A stretch of DNA of 64,000 bases from Halanaerobium kushneri (GCF_900156285.1 NZ_FTNC01000012.1:17689-81688); one strand, 5' to 3'. Counted from the first letter of the stretch, positions 47,119 to 56,746 are shown. A program made the numbers and translations. The notes: generated from the letters alone by a model not told the origin.

Positions 47119-47376
47119 CTATTTTGAACCCTTGAGGGGGAAATTCGCAACTAAGGCTGTCATATCATCCTCACGCTTAACATCCATCTCAATCTTTTGA
47201 GAATCAACATCTATATATTTACTTAAGACACCTATCAGTTCATCACGCATTGCATCCATTTCATCTGGAGTTAATTTTACTCTATCCTGAACAAGAACAA
47301 ATTGTAATCTTTCCTTTGCTACACTCTTACTTTTTTTGTCATCACTTTTTAAACCGAGCCATTTTAATATATCGAT
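47119..47376 (-). CDS. minE: Cell division topological specificity factor MinE
   Basis: An 85-residue MinE read directly from the minus strand. It starts DILKWLGLKSDDKKSKS, then VAKERLQFVLVQDR (the MinD-binding segment) and the C-terminal dimerisation part KIEMDVKREDDMTALVANFP. There is no ATG, GTG or TTG between the minD stop (in the same frame) and the conserved region. The best start is an ATC codon at 47374-47376, 4-5 nt after GGGGGGGAG, giving the expected family N-terminus; an ATA two codons on is the alternative. It is between minD and rodA. Identity is secure; the start is inferred. Confidence 0.9.
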   Translation of the reverse strand: MDILKWLGLKSDDKKSKSVAKERLQFVLVQDRVKLTPDEMDAMRDELIGVLSKYIDVDSQKIEMDVKREDDMTALVANFPLKGSK

Positions 47377-47394
47377 TTTACTCCCCCCCTTATA

Positions 47395-48195
47395 TTAAGA
47401 TAAACCAACTAATTTTTTAAATCTAGTTATAAAACTATCTTTTTCCAATTTCATCATTGGTAAGTCCTCACCCATAATTCTACGGGCAATATTTCTATAT
47501 GCCTGACCTGCTTTAGCATTATCATTTAAAGCAATTGGCTCTCCTTTATTGGTAGAAACCACAATTCCTTCATCTTCGGGAACAATCCCGATTAGATCTA
47601 TGGCGAGAATTTCTATCATATCTTCAATACCCATCATATCTCCCCGATCAACCATATCTGCTCTAATCCGGTTGATAATAACTTCTGGATCACGCAGACC
47701 TTCTGCTTCCAGCAGCCCAATAATTCGATCGGCATCACGCACAGCAGATATTTCGGGAGTTGTAACTATAATTGCTCTATCCGCTCCCGAAATTGCGTTT
47801 TTAAAACCCTGCTCAATTCCCGCAGGAGAATCAACAACTATAAAATCCATATCTTCTTTTAACTTTTCTATTAATTCCTTCATTTGAAAAGGTGTTACTG
47901 AAGTTTTATCCCTCGTCTGGGCTGCAGGAAGTAAATAAAGACCATCATAACGCTTATCTCTAATCATTGCCTGTTCCAGACGGCAGTTGTTCTCAACAAC
48001 ATCAACAATATCATAGACTATTCTATTTTCCAAGCCCATTACGACATCCAGATTTCTAAGACCAATATCAGCATCTATCAGACAAACTTTATTTCCCTGC
48101 ATTGCCAGGGCAGTACCAATATTTGCTGAAGAAGTAGTTTTACCCACTCCACCTTTACCTGAAGTAATAACAATTGTTTTGCCTGCCAAATTCAA
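47395..48195 (-). CDS. minD: Septum site-determining ATPase MinD
   Basis: A 266-residue MinD with the deviant Walker A GKGGVGKTT, the switch region LIDADIGLRNLD, DFIVVDSPAGIEQGF, and a C-terminal amphipathic membrane-targeting helix (SFITRFKKLVGL). It brings MinC to the membrane and drives the Min oscillation with MinE. Starts 17 bp after minC; minE follows 18 bp downstream. Confidence 0.97.
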   Translation of the reverse strand: MNLAGKTIVITSGKGGVGKTTSSANIGTALAMQGNKVCLIDADIGLRNLDVVMGLENRIVYDIVDVVENNCRLEQAMIRDKRYDGLYLLPAAQTRDKTSVTPFQMKELIEKLKEDMDFIVVDSPAGIEQGFKNAISGADRAIIVTTPEISAVRDADRIIGLLEAEGLRDPEVIINRIRADMVDRGDMMGIEDMIEILAIDLIGIVPEDEGIVVSTNKGEPIALNDNAKAGQAYRNIARRIMGEDLPMMKLEKDSFITRFKKLVGLS

Positions 48196-48212
48196 TCCCC
48201 CCTGAATTTATT

Positions 48213-48818
48213 CTAAATTTTCTCAACCATAATCTGATCATTTTCAATAAACGCTCTTTCTGCCTGTAATTTAGAACTATCACTGTCATCAGGTGAACGA
48301 GCTATTAAAGAGGCAATTCTTAATTGAGTAGGATTCAGTTTTAAAGCTGCAACCTGAGAATTTTTGCTTCCCCCGGCACCAGCATGAACTACACCTCTCA
48401 ATCTCCCAAAGACAATTACGTCACCACCCGCTATGACTTCCGCTCCAGGATTAACATCACCCACTATGACAACATTTGCCTGATGTTTGACACGCTGACC
48501 TGATCTCAGGGTTCTGTTAATAATAACTGCATCTGAATACTGTTCGTCCTTTTTTTCATCTTTTTTTATCTTTCGGGCTGTAAAATAGATTTTATTAACC
48601 TGATTATAGTTTTTTACAATTTCCATTAATTCTTCCAGCTGTTCAAAAGCTAATTCCAGTCCACTCAAATTTAAATACAGGTTAACACCTGTGAAAAAAT
48701 CAGAAGCTTCAGCAGCATGAAAACTAACAGCCTTTTTGATATTACCAAAGGTACTGCCATCGCGAAAATTCATCACTATACCATCTGAAACTGCCTGAAA
48801 CGAAAATACAGAAGCCAT
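48213..48818 (-). CDS. minC: Septum site-determining protein MinC
   Basis: A 201-residue MinC that blocks FtsZ assembly away from midcell. A short N-terminal FtsZ-inhibiting domain (residues 1-85), then the C-terminal beta-helix domain: RTLRSGQRVKHQANVVIVG, NPGAEVIAGGDVIVFG, LRGVVHAGAGG. First gene of minC-minD-minE, 111 bp after mrdA, probably part of the long mre cluster transcript. Confidence 0.94.
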   Translation of the reverse strand: MASVFSFQAVSDGIVMNFRDGSTFGNIKKAVSFHAAEASDFFTGVNLYLNLSGLELAFEQLEELMEIVKNYNQVNKIYFTARKIKKDEKKDEQYSDAVIINRTLRSGQRVKHQANVVIVGDVNPGAEVIAGGDVIVFGRLRGVVHAGAGGSKNSQVAALKLNPTQLRIASLIARSPDDSDSSKLQAERAFIENDQIMVEKI

Positions 48819-48929
48819 AAGATCTCTCCTCAGTTAAACACTTTTTAAATATATTCTTTAATAAAAGTAAAAATCCTGCCTAACCTGTTTAAAATACTTC
48901 CAGAATATATCTGTAACATAATAGAATAA

Positions 48930-50816
48930 TTACTCAATATCATCTTCTCTATTGTAATAATAGATTTTTTTGTTATTATTATGGTGATTTTTTAAACCAA
49001 AGTAATATTTCATAATTTCTCTGGCAATTGGTACAGAATAAGCACTTGAATCTCCATTTTCAATAAATACTACTACGGCAATCTGTGGGTTATCATAAGG
49101 AACAAAACCACCGAACCAGGCATGATTGGAAGCTCCTGTCTGAGCTGTACCAGTTTTCCCAGCAACAGTTAAAGGAAAATCACTAAAATGTCTGGAGGCA
49201 GTACCATAACTTTTATTTACCACATCATACATCCCCTGCTTAAGTGCCGCAAATACATTACTGTCAATCTGATTACGCAAATCAATATTAATTTCTGGAT
49301 TAAATTCTTTAACTATTTCGCCATCAGCATTTATTATTTTATTAACAAGCTGCGGTTTATAAGCCAGTCCTTCAGCTGCAACAGCAGAAATTAAACTAGC
49401 AATTTGAACTGGAGTTGTCAGCAGACTTCCCTGCCCAATAGAGAGATTAACCGAATCACCTGGATACCAGCCCACATTTAGCTGATTTCTTTTCCACTGG
49501 TCATCTGGAACCAGACCGCTTTTTTCTGAAGGTAAATCAATACCTGTTTTACTTCCCAGCCCATATTTGCGTGCATATTCTGCCAGTTTTTCGCCGTTAT
49601 ATTCCTTGTATAACTCATAACCAAGCTCATAAAAAACAATATTATTAGAACGAGCAATTGCTTTAACAAAATCAAGTTTCCCTTCTCCAACCGGATTCCA
49701 GTTTCTAAATGGTCTTGACCAGTTTGGAATATAAAAAGTTCCATTTGAATCATAAAAAGTAGTATTGGCCCTTACTCCAAGTTCTTCCATAGCTGCAGTT
49801 CCAGTTACCAATTTAAAAATTGAACCCGGAGGTACTGCAGTCATTGTTGTTCTGTTAATTAGAGGTCTTAAAGGATCATTAACAAGTTCCTGATAATCAC
49901 TACTGCTGATCCCTTTAGCAAATAAATTCAAATTATAATCAGGTAAACTGACACTACTCAAAATACCACCTGTATCAATATCCATTACTACAGCAGCAAT
50001 TCCAGTTGGCATTGACCTTTCTTCATCCTCTGCTGCCAGTTCTCTTAATTTCTGATAATTTTCTTGCAACAGTTTTTCAACCGAGCTCTGTAATGAAAAA
50101 TCAATATTTAAAACCAAATCACTACCGGGTTTAGGCTTTTTAATTCCGATAGTCTTAATTTTTTGACCTCTACTATTAACCTCAATCTGTTCAGCTCCAC
50201 GTTCACCATTTAAATAAAACTCATATTCTTTTTCCAGCCCACCCTTACCAACAAAATCACCTCCGCGATAATTATAACCAGCTTCATTATATGAAATAAG
50301 TTCCTGCTCACTAATTTCGCCAGTATAACCAGTAGCATGAACCAGTTCTGTTGGATAAATATAATCTCGCATTGAAGATTCTTTAACAAGCAGTCCAGGT
50401 AAAATATCTTTGTTTTCTGCTATAATTACCATATCTTCTTTACTTAAATGGCGAGCCAGAAGAATAGGATCTACAGCTGTATCAGCCTCAGCATTATTAT
50501 AATTCGAAATGAGACGTGATTCGGCCAGACTGCTTAAACCTGAAAGTTTAGTAAGAATTTCTTTTGTTGATCTATCAGGCGGGATTTCATTCTGCATCAA
50601 ATATAAATTATAGGTAAGTCTGTTAGAAACAATAATTTCTCCCCGTCGGTCATAAATTCTACCTCTTGGGGCATTGATTGGTCTTACAGAAATTCTATTA
50701 CCTTCCGAAAGTTGATAATAATAATCTCCACGTGCCAGCTGGAGATAAGCGGCTCTGGACATTAAAATAATAATAATAACTAAAATAACTACTCTTAAAA
50801 TTTTATGCCTGTCCAC
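48930..50816 (-). CDS. mrdA: Penicillin-binding protein 2
   Basis: A 628-residue class B transpeptidase for cell elongation. One N-terminal membrane helix (residues 7-25), a dimerisation domain with APRGRIYDRRG, and the transpeptidase domain with active-site serine in PPGSIFKL, then SIGQG-type SIGQGSLLTTP and KTGTAQTG. The C-terminus ends in an asparagine/tyrosine-rich stretch (NNNKKIYYYN). Overlaps mreD by 14 bp, so translation is coupled. Works with RodA and MreBCD. Confidence 0.96.
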   Translation of the reverse strand: MDRHKILRVVILVIIIILMSRAAYLQLARGDYYYQLSEGNRISVRPINAPRGRIYDRRGEIIVSNRLTYNLYLMQNEIPPDRSTKEILTKLSGLSSLAESRLISNYNNAEADTAVDPILLARHLSKEDMVIIAENKDILPGLLVKESSMRDYIYPTELVHATGYTGEISEQELISYNEAGYNYRGGDFVGKGGLEKEYEFYLNGERGAEQIEVNSRGQKIKTIGIKKPKPGSDLVLNIDFSLQSSVEKLLQENYQKLRELAAEDEERSMPTGIAAVVMDIDTGGILSSVSLPDYNLNLFAKGISSSDYQELVNDPLRPLINRTTMTAVPPGSIFKLVTGTAAMEELGVRANTTFYDSNGTFYIPNWSRPFRNWNPVGEGKLDFVKAIARSNNIVFYELGYELYKEYNGEKLAEYARKYGLGSKTGIDLPSEKSGLVPDDQWKRNQLNVGWYPGDSVNLSIGQGSLLTTPVQIASLISAVAAEGLAYKPQLVNKIINADGEIVKEFNPEINIDLRNQIDSNVFAALKQGMYDVVNKSYGTASRHFSDFPLTVAGKTGTAQTGASNHAWFGGFVPYDNPQIAVVVFIENGDSSAYSVPIAREIMKYYFGLKNHHNNNKKIYYYNREDDIE

Positions 50817-51300
50817 TCAAATCCCACCTTCCCCAGAGAAAATATATTAAGTAGACAAAAAAAGTTATCAGGGCATTTAAAGCAGCTAAAGGTAAAATTA
50901 TTTCTTTAAGCAAAACAAGATAATTAGCAGTAAATAAGTAATTTTCTTTTAGCAGCAGATATAATAATTCGTGAACCACCGTTGCCATAAATACTCCCAG
51001 GGGTGGAATTAATAAGTTTTCCGGAAAAAAACGTCCTGATAATAATGCTGCCAGAAAAGCAACAGCAGTTTTAACCGGTGTAAAAAAGCCAATAAAAGAT
51101 GTTAAAAAAACATCCTGAAAAATACCACCAATGGCCCCATAAATCATAGCATCTTTTGCACCAAAAATTATAGCTCTAATTACAATATAGATTAAAATAA
51201 AATCCGGTACCAGTTTTAAGGATGGGAAAATGATAGCTATAGTTAGCTGACAGATCAAAAGAATGACTAATATTAAAATATTAAAAAGATATTTCTTCAA
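50803..51300 (-). CDS. mreD: Rod shape-determining protein MreD
   Basis: A 165-residue membrane protein with about five hydrophobic helices, a typical small MreD (LVPDFILIYIVIRAIIFGAKDAMIYG). It lies between mreC and mrdA and overlaps mrdA. MreD proteins vary in sequence; the call leans on size, hydrophobicity and order in the cluster. Confidence 0.9.
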   Translation of the reverse strand: MKKYLFNILILVILLICQLTIAIIFPSLKLVPDFILIYIVIRAIIFGAKDAMIYGAIGGIFQDVFLTSFIGFFTPVKTAVAFLAALLSGRFFPENLLIPPLGVFMATVVHELLYLLLKENYLFTANYLVLLKEIILPLAALNALITFFVYLIYFLWGRWDLSGQA

Positions 51301-51339
51301 TTTAAACTCTCCATTATCAAATTAGTAGCTTTAATTTTT

Positions 51340-52251
51340 TTAGCTTGTAATATTCTCATCTTTTTCACTTTCCTCAATTGATTCATTTTCCTGAACCTTA
51401 GCTTCACTGCTGGCTTTCTGATCAAAATTTTTAATTACCATTACTTCTTCCAGAGTAATATCATTGATAAATAAATTTATCTCAGCTTTCTGGGAAAGTC
51501 CATAATTATCAGTTTCAACTTCTATAACCTCACCTATTTTCAAACCGGAAGGAAAATTATTTGACAAACCTGAACTTAATACAATATCACCGATTTCTAG
51601 ATCAGCATCCCAGGCTATATTATCCATTATATTGGGTTGATCATCACGACCACTACCTCTCACCAGACCTATTTCTCTGGATTCTGTTCTGGCGATAATC
51701 CCTCCAACTACGAAGTCCTGATCAGTAATTAATCTAACCTGAGCGGAATGACTACCCAGATGATCTATTCTTCCGACCAGATAGCCCTGATAGCTAATAA
51801 CAGGCATTCTTTCTTTTAATCCATCACTACTGCCGCGATTAATAGTTATAGTTTTTTCCCAGATTGAAGGAGAGTTTGCAATCACTTCCGCTCCCTGCAT
51901 CTGATAATCTACTTTTTCACTAAAACCAAGCAGTTCTCGTAAACGTTTATTTTCTCTATTTATGTTTTCCAAAAAAAGTATCTGCCTTTCCAGAGTACCG
52001 TTTTTCTGACGCAGATTTTTTATTTCCTGATTTATTTCATCAATTGAAAATAAAGTGGTAAAATAACTTTGTATGGTTTCTACCAGATGATGGACCACAT
52101 TAAGAATAGGAGTAATTGTATTATAGATAATATCACTTAACCAGCTAATAAAAGAAAATTGGAGTTCATTAAAATAAAGAAAAGAAAATAAGAAAATTAA
52201 AATAATAATTAAAACTGCTGCAATTAAAGTATTCCTGTTAAAATTAAACAA
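51340..52251 (-). CDS. mreC: Rod shape-determining protein MreC
   Basis: A roughly 303-residue MreC: one membrane helix near the start, a coiled coil (FSIDEINQEIKNLRQKNGT, about residues 70-105) and the beta-barrel domain with AEVIANSPSIWEKTITINRG and GLVRGSGRDDQPNIM. A charged serine/glutamate tail closes it. The start is uncertain: a TTG at 52251 is well spaced from AGGGGGTG, while a GTG at 52260 would belong to that site. Links MreB to periplasmic synthases. Confidence 0.93.
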   Translation of the reverse strand: MFNFNRNTLIAAVLIIILIFLFSFLYFNELQFSFISWLSDIIYNTITPILNVVHHLVETIQSYFTTLFSIDEINQEIKNLRQKNGTLERQILFLENINRENKRLRELLGFSEKVDYQMQGAEVIANSPSIWEKTITINRGSSDGLKERMPVISYQGYLVGRIDHLGSHSAQVRLITDQDFVVGGIIARTESREIGLVRGSGRDDQPNIMDNIAWDADLEIGDIVLSSGLSNNFPSGLKIGEVIEVETDNYGLSQKAEINLFINDITLEEVMVIKNFDQKASSEAKVQENESIEESEKDENITS

Positions 52252-52263
52252 CAGGTACACCCC

Positions 52264-53304
52264 CTATGATAGTTTTTTGGGTGTAATTAAGATCTTTTTC
52301 AAAGAATCAATTTCTTCTAAAGCAATACCGGTTCCTTTTGCAACACAATCCAGAGGCTCATCTGCAATATGTACAGGCATCTGAGTCTCATCAATCAGTA
52401 ATTTATCAAGACCCTGTAATAAAGCACCTCCACCAGTTAAGATAATACCACGATCCATTACATCAGAAGCAAGCTCAGGTGGTGTTTTTTCTAGTGTCAT
52501 TTTAACTGCATCAATGATATTAACAACCGGTTCTTCCAGAGCTTTTTGAATTTCCGCCCCATTAATTTCTATAGTTTTAGGCAGACCACTAACTAAGTCC
52601 CGCCCTCTGATTTCTTTTACTCCTTCAGGATTATCACTAAAAGCAGCACCAATCTCAATTTTAATTTCTTCAGCTGTTCTTTCGCCAATCATCAGGTTAT
52701 ACTTTCTCTTAACATACTGAACAATTGCAGCATCCATATCATCTCCACCGATTCTGATTGAGCGACTGGTAACAATTCCTCCCAGAGAAATAACTGCAAC
52801 TTCGGTAGTTCCTCCCCCAATATCAACAATCATATTACCTGTTGGTTCATGTACCGGTAACCCAGCTCCAATTGCTGCCGCCATAGGTTCTTCGATTAAA
52901 TATGCTTCTCTGGCTCCGGCATGAACTGCAGCATCAATTACCGCTCTTTTTTCAACCTCAGTTACACCAGAAGGTACACAGATAATTATTCTTGGCCTGA
53001 CCATCCTACTTCTTTTATGAGCCTTAGTTATAAAATAACGAAGCATTGATTCAGTTACATCAAAATCTGCAATAACCCCATCCTTCATTGGTCTTACTGC
53101 AATAATATTACCAGGTGTTCTACCAATCATCCTCTTTGCTTCATCACCAACAGCAAGTACTTCCTGCTTATCTTTTTTTAGAGCTACCACAGAAGGTTCT
53201 CTAATTAAAATCCCTTTACCTTTGATATAAACCAGTGTATTTGCTGTCCCAAGGTCTACACCCATATCCCTTGAGAATGGTGCACTTAAAAATTTAAAAA
53301 CCAT
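52264..53304 (-). CDS. mreB: Rod shape-determining actin MreB
   Basis: A 346-residue bacterial actin. Phosphate loops [16 protein letters not shown] and [13 protein letters not shown], and the adenosine motif [12 protein letters not shown] are intact. It organises lateral wall synthesis with MreC, MreD, PBP2 and RodA, all encoded downstream. First of the mre genes, following radC by 62 bp. Confidence 0.97.
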   Translation of the reverse strand: MVFKFLSAPFSRDMGVDLGTANTLVYIKGKGILIREPSVVALKKDKQEVLAVGDEAKRMIGRTPGNIIAVRPMKDGVIADFDVTESMLRYFITKAHKRSRMVRPRIIICVPSGVTEVEKRAVIDAAVHAGAREAYLIEEPMAAAIGAGLPVHEPTGNMIVDIGGGTTEVAVISLGGIVTSRSIRIGGDDMDAAIVQYVKRKYNLMIGERTAEEIKIEIGAAFSDNPEGVKEIRGRDLVSGLPKTIEINGAEIQKALEEPVVNIIDAVKMTLEKTPPELASDVMDRGIILTGGGALLQGLDKLLIDETQMPVHIADEPLDCVAKGTGIALEEIDSLKKILITPKKLS

Positions 53305-53366
53305 TTACTTAAAACCCCTTTCAAATTATATAAAAATAGACTAAAATTAATAAAATAAATTCAAAA

Positions 53367-54062
53367 TTAAAACAAAGCTTTCTCTTTAAAACTTAAATAT
53401 TTATCTCCAGCAATAATTATATGATCCATGACCTCTATCCCAATTATCTTTCCTGTTTTTACCAGTTTTTTGGTAATACTGATATCATCGGCACTTGGGC
53501 TTGGGTCACCGCTGGGATGATTATGAACTAAAATCATAGCCGCACTGCTGCGTCTAATCGCCTCTTTAAAAACTTCTCGCGGATGAACGATGGAACTTGA
53601 AAGTCCCCCCCTCGAAATCTCAGGAACAGCTATCACTTTATTTTTGACATCAAGTAAAATAACACGCAATACTTCCTGTTTTAAAAAACGCATTTCTCCA
53701 GCCAAAAGTTCCGCAGCCTGAATCGGGTTGCTTACCAGATCTCTTTTTTGATTTTTTAAAGCAGATATTCTACGGCTGAGTTCAGTCACAGCATTAATCT
53801 GAGCAGCTTTGGCAGTGCCAATACCATTAATTTTTTGTAGTTCCTCACAGCTTAAATCCAACAGCCCCTCCAGTCCCCCATAAAAACTTAATAGGTCCTG
53901 AGCTAGTTCTACAGCAGTCCTCTCCTTATTGCCAGTCCTGATAATTAAAGCCAGCAGTTCTGAAGTTGATAAATATTTACTTCCTTTTTTTAATAATTTC
54001 TCTCTCGGTCTCTCCTCTGCTGGTAGTTCTTTGATGGTAAAATTGGTCTGTAGACCTTCCAT
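53367..54062 (-). CDS. radC: RadC family JAMM-domain protein
   Basis: A 231-residue RadC protein. N-terminal helix-hairpin-helix region (LQKINGIGTAKAAQINAV, residues 75-95) and a C-terminal JAB/JAMM metalloprotease-like domain with HNHPSGDPSPSADD. Historical name as a DNA repair protein; real function is unsettled. Between maf and mreB, as in many Firmicutes. Start ATG 54062, preceded by AAAGGAG. Confidence 0.94.
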   Translation of the reverse strand: MEGLQTNFTIKELPAEERPREKLLKKGSKYLSTSELLALIIRTGNKERTAVELAQDLLSFYGGLEGLLDLSCEELQKINGIGTAKAAQINAVTELSRRISALKNQKRDLVSNPIQAAELLAGEMRFLKQEVLRVILLDVKNKVIAVPEISRGGLSSSIVHPREVFKEAIRRSSAAMILVHNHPSGDPSPSADDISITKKLVKTGKIIGIEVMDHIIIAGDKYLSFKEKALF

Positions 54063-54082
54063 CAAAAATAAACTCCTTTCTC

Positions 54083-54688
54083 TTATAGGATTCCATAATT
54101 AAATTTTTCCAGTAATTTAGCAAGCTGATGAATAGGCAGTCCCATCACCGAATAATAGGACCCTTTTATTTCTTCAATAAAAAGTCCGCCAAAACCCTGA
54201 ATTGCATAAGCCCCAGCCTTATCCAAAGGTTCTCCCGTTTCTACATAATTATTTATTTCATTTTCAGTTAAAGAAGTCATTTTAACCTCAGTTATATTAT
54301 AATCAATATAACTCTCACCAGTACGTGAATTTAAAACAGCCACCCCGGTTATAACCTGATGTTGATCTGAACTTAGTCTTTTCAGCATTTTTTTTGCATC
54401 ATATTTACTGTTCGGTTTACCGAGAATTTGTTCATTATGTACCACTACTGTATCAGCAGCAATAATAATTGCATCCTCTACCAGCTGGGAAACTGAACTG
54501 GCCTTTTCTTCTGCCAGAACTTTTACCAGCTCCACTGGATTGCTGTAATCAAAATTAGATTCATCAATTTTTGAAGGTACAATAGTAAACTTTAAATTTA
54601 ATTGAGTTAAAATTTCTTCTCTCCGGGGAGAGGTTGATGCTAAAACCAATTTAAGATCACTTTTTATATTATTTGCTTTTTTTATCAT
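54083..54688 (-). CDS. maf: Maf nucleotide pyrophosphatase
   Basis: A 201-residue Maf/HAM1-like NTP pyrophosphatase that hydrolyses dTTP/UTP or modified nucleotides. Key parts: LVLASTSPRREEIL near the start, ADTVVVHNEQILGKP, and GYAIQGFGGLF-like AYAIQGFGGLFIEEIKGS. It overlaps the upstream transporter gene by 20 bp and is followed by radC and mreB. Confidence 0.94.
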   Translation of the reverse strand: MIKKANNIKSDLKLVLASTSPRREEILTQLNLKFTIVPSKIDESNFDYSNPVELVKVLAEEKASSVSQLVEDAIIIAADTVVVHNEQILGKPNSKYDAKKMLKRLSSDQHQVITGVAVLNSRTGESYIDYNITEVKMTSLTENEINNYVETGEPLDKAGAYAIQGFGGLFIEEIKGSYYSVMGLPIHQLAKLLEKFNYGIL

Positions 54689-55208
54689 TAAAATTACCCC
54701 CAGTAATTGAGTACGGTAAATGTTTAAGAGTAAAAAAGCTGACCAGGCCTACTCCTAAGCCAGTAGGCAGAGCTAAAAGAACTAAAAATGGAAGATAATA
54801 AAATATTCCTCGATTAGCAATAATAAAATAAGCAGCAGTAATTTGAGCCGTATTATGTGCAACAGCTCCAATTATACTGATTCCAATCAAAGAAAAATAA
54901 TCTTTTAAAAAATAATAGGCAAGATACATTAAAAGAAAACTTAAAATACCCCCACTAAAGCTAAGATAAAAGTTAATTGTCATAAAAGTCCCTGCAAGTA
55001 GAGAACCGAGAACAACTCTAAAGATCACAACCTGAAAAGCAGCACCAAAACCAAGTAAAGAAATCGCAATTAAAGATACAATATTAGCCAGACCAAGTTT
55101 TGCTCCTGGCACAACTGCTGAAAGTGGAAAAAAACTCTCAACTAGATGTAAAACTAATCCCAGCGAAATTAATAATGAAATTACTACAATTTTTTTTGTT
55201 TTTTTCAT
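54669..55208 (-). CDS. Gx transporter family membrane protein
   Basis: A 179-residue integral membrane protein with five or six helices, in the Gx transporter/heptaprenyl diphosphate synthase component I group (VVPGAKLGLANIVSLIAI, AHNTAQITAAYFI, LALPTGLGVGLVSF). Substrate is unknown; the isoprenoid-synthase label in databases is doubtful. It begins 1 bp after the NusG-II protein gene, its usual partner, and overlaps maf. Confidence 0.85.
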   Translation of the reverse strand: MKKTKKIVVISLLISLGLVLHLVESFFPLSAVVPGAKLGLANIVSLIAISLLGFGAAFQVVIFRVVLGSLLAGTFMTINFYLSFSGGILSFLLMYLAYYFLKDYFSLIGISIIGAVAHNTAQITAAYFIIANRGIFYYLPFLVLLALPTGLGVGLVSFFTLKHLPYSITGGNFNDKKSK

Positions 55209-55209
55209 C

Positions 55210-55620
55210 CTACCAGCTCATTCCGTCTATATCTGAGTTTGTACTTTCCAGCCAGAGACTCAATGAATTAGGTACACAAACAATAATTGGACCCTCTCTA
55301 TCTATCCAACCCGTTTTTTCACAGATTTTAAGTGGATCATCTGCTGGAGCTTCCTTGACTCTGACCCGACCCTGATTAACCTCTATCGTATGAACTCCAA
55401 TTGGACCCTGCACTTTAAAAATTATTGGCTCCTGGTAACTATCTGCCACTGCCACAGTTTTTATCAATTCATCTCCCTGCTGAACCCTTAGAATTAATTC
55501 TTCACCTTCAGCCGAGCCGCCAAAAAAATAAAAAGGAATTAATAATAAAACGAGACTTAAAATTATTACGAAGACAATTAAAATTTTATCATATAATGTT
55601 AAAATATCTGTTATTTTCAA
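55210..55620 (-). CDS. NusG domain II-containing protein
   Basis: A 136-residue protein with one N-terminal membrane helix (residues 14-34) and an extracytoplasmic NusG-II-like beta domain: EPIIFKVQGPIGVHTIEV, CEKTGWIDREGPIIVCVPNSLSLWLE. The conserved CxxxGW and VCVPN segments fit the family. Function unknown. Transcribed with the Gx transporter gene; both lie just downstream of the rnf terminator. Confidence 0.88.
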   Translation of the reverse strand: MKITDILTLYDKILIVFVIILSLVLLLIPFYFFGGSAEGEELILRVQQGDELIKTVAVADSYQEPIIFKVQGPIGVHTIEVNQGRVRVKEAPADDPLKICEKTGWIDREGPIIVCVPNSLSLWLESTNSDIDGMSW

Positions 55621-55707
55621 TTAAATTCACCACTAATTTCTATTTTACTACCATTACTATATATTTTAACATCTTTCACCTCTGATGTCCACACTATGAG
55701 CACTATC

Positions 55708-55738
55708 AAAAAACCCGCCCTTTTAAAAGGACGGGTTT
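55708..55738 (-). terminator. Rho-independent terminator of the rnf operon
   Basis: AAACCCGTCC and GGGCGGGTTT arms around TTTTAAAA, then a T-run on the minus strand, 16 bp after rnfB. Confidence 0.9.
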
Positions 55739-55753
55739 AAAAGTACTCAGCTA

Positions 55754-56746
55754 TTAATTTTCATCTTTATAAAATATATCAACTGCATCAACATTACAGG
55801 CTTCATAACAGAGTCCACACTGAATACATCTCTCCTGATCAATTTCGTGCAGTTTTTTGACTTCTCCATCTATACAATCAACAGGACATGCTTTAGCACA
55901 GAGTGTACAGCCGACACATTTATCATTGATTTCGACTTTTTCGATCCATCTTCCCTGGAACTCAATTGTTCCTGTAGGACATTTCTCTGCACATTTACCA
56001 CAGTTAACACATTTTTCATAATCAATAACTGCCAGATTATCTTTCATTTCGATTGCATCAACCGGACAAACTTTTGCACAGAGGCTGCAGCCAATACAAC
56101 CAACTTCACATGTTTTACGGACAATTTTCCCTGTATTATGGGAGGAACATCTAATGTGAGTTTGTCCTGATAATGGTGCCAGCATCAGAACATTACGAGG
56201 ACATTCTTCTACACATTTTCCACAGCCCGTACATTTATCATAATTTATCTGTGGTAAACCGTTCTCACTCATTTCAATAGCATCAAAGGGACAGACAACT
56301 TCGCAGTCACCAAAACCTAGACAGCTGTACTGACACTCTTTTTCGCCACCATTAACTGAATGAGCAGCTTTACAGGTCTCAATGCCCTGGTATTTCCCGG
56401 ACTTAGTCGTTTCTTTGATACCACCACCACATAATAATTCAGCAACTACTTTATCAGAACTACCTGCATCGGCACCCATAATATCAGCGATATCAGATGC
56501 TACTTTATCTCCACCAACAGGACAGCCTCCTACAGGAGCTTCTCCATTGACTACCGCTTCTGCAAAAGCTTCACAACCTGCATAACCACAGGCTCCACAG
56601 TTAGCACCGGGAAGCGCATCTTCGACTTTACCGACTCTGGGATCCTGCTCAACTTTGAAATGCTCAGAGGCAAAACCTAAGCCAGCTGCTAAAAAAGCTG
56701 CAATCCCCCCCATACTAATTAACGAATATAAATATGTTGGATTCAT
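55754..56746 (-). CDS. rnfB: Rnf complex subunit RnfB
   Basis: A 330-residue iron-sulfur subunit that takes electrons from reduced ferredoxin. One N-terminal membrane helix, the CGACGYAGCEAF...CPVGG four-cysteine domain, then a run of ferredoxin-type motifs, including CTGCGKCVEECP, CIGCSLCAKVCP, CVNCGKCAEKCP, CVGCTLCAKACP and CIQCGLCYEAC, giving five or six additional cluster sites. This long form matches acetogen RnfB rather than the short enterobacterial type. Last gene of rnfCDGEAB. Confidence 0.96.
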   Translation of the reverse strand: MNPTYLYSLISMGGIAAFLAAGLGFASEHFKVEQDPRVGKVEDALPGANCGACGYAGCEAFAEAVVNGEAPVGGCPVGGDKVASDIADIMGADAGSSDKVVAELLCGGGIKETTKSGKYQGIETCKAAHSVNGGEKECQYSCLGFGDCEVVCPFDAIEMSENGLPQINYDKCTGCGKCVEECPRNVLMLAPLSGQTHIRCSSHNTGKIVRKTCEVGCIGCSLCAKVCPVDAIEMKDNLAVIDYEKCVNCGKCAEKCPTGTIEFQGRWIEKVEINDKCVGCTLCAKACPVDCIDGEVKKLHEIDQERCIQCGLCYEACNVDAVDIFYKDEN

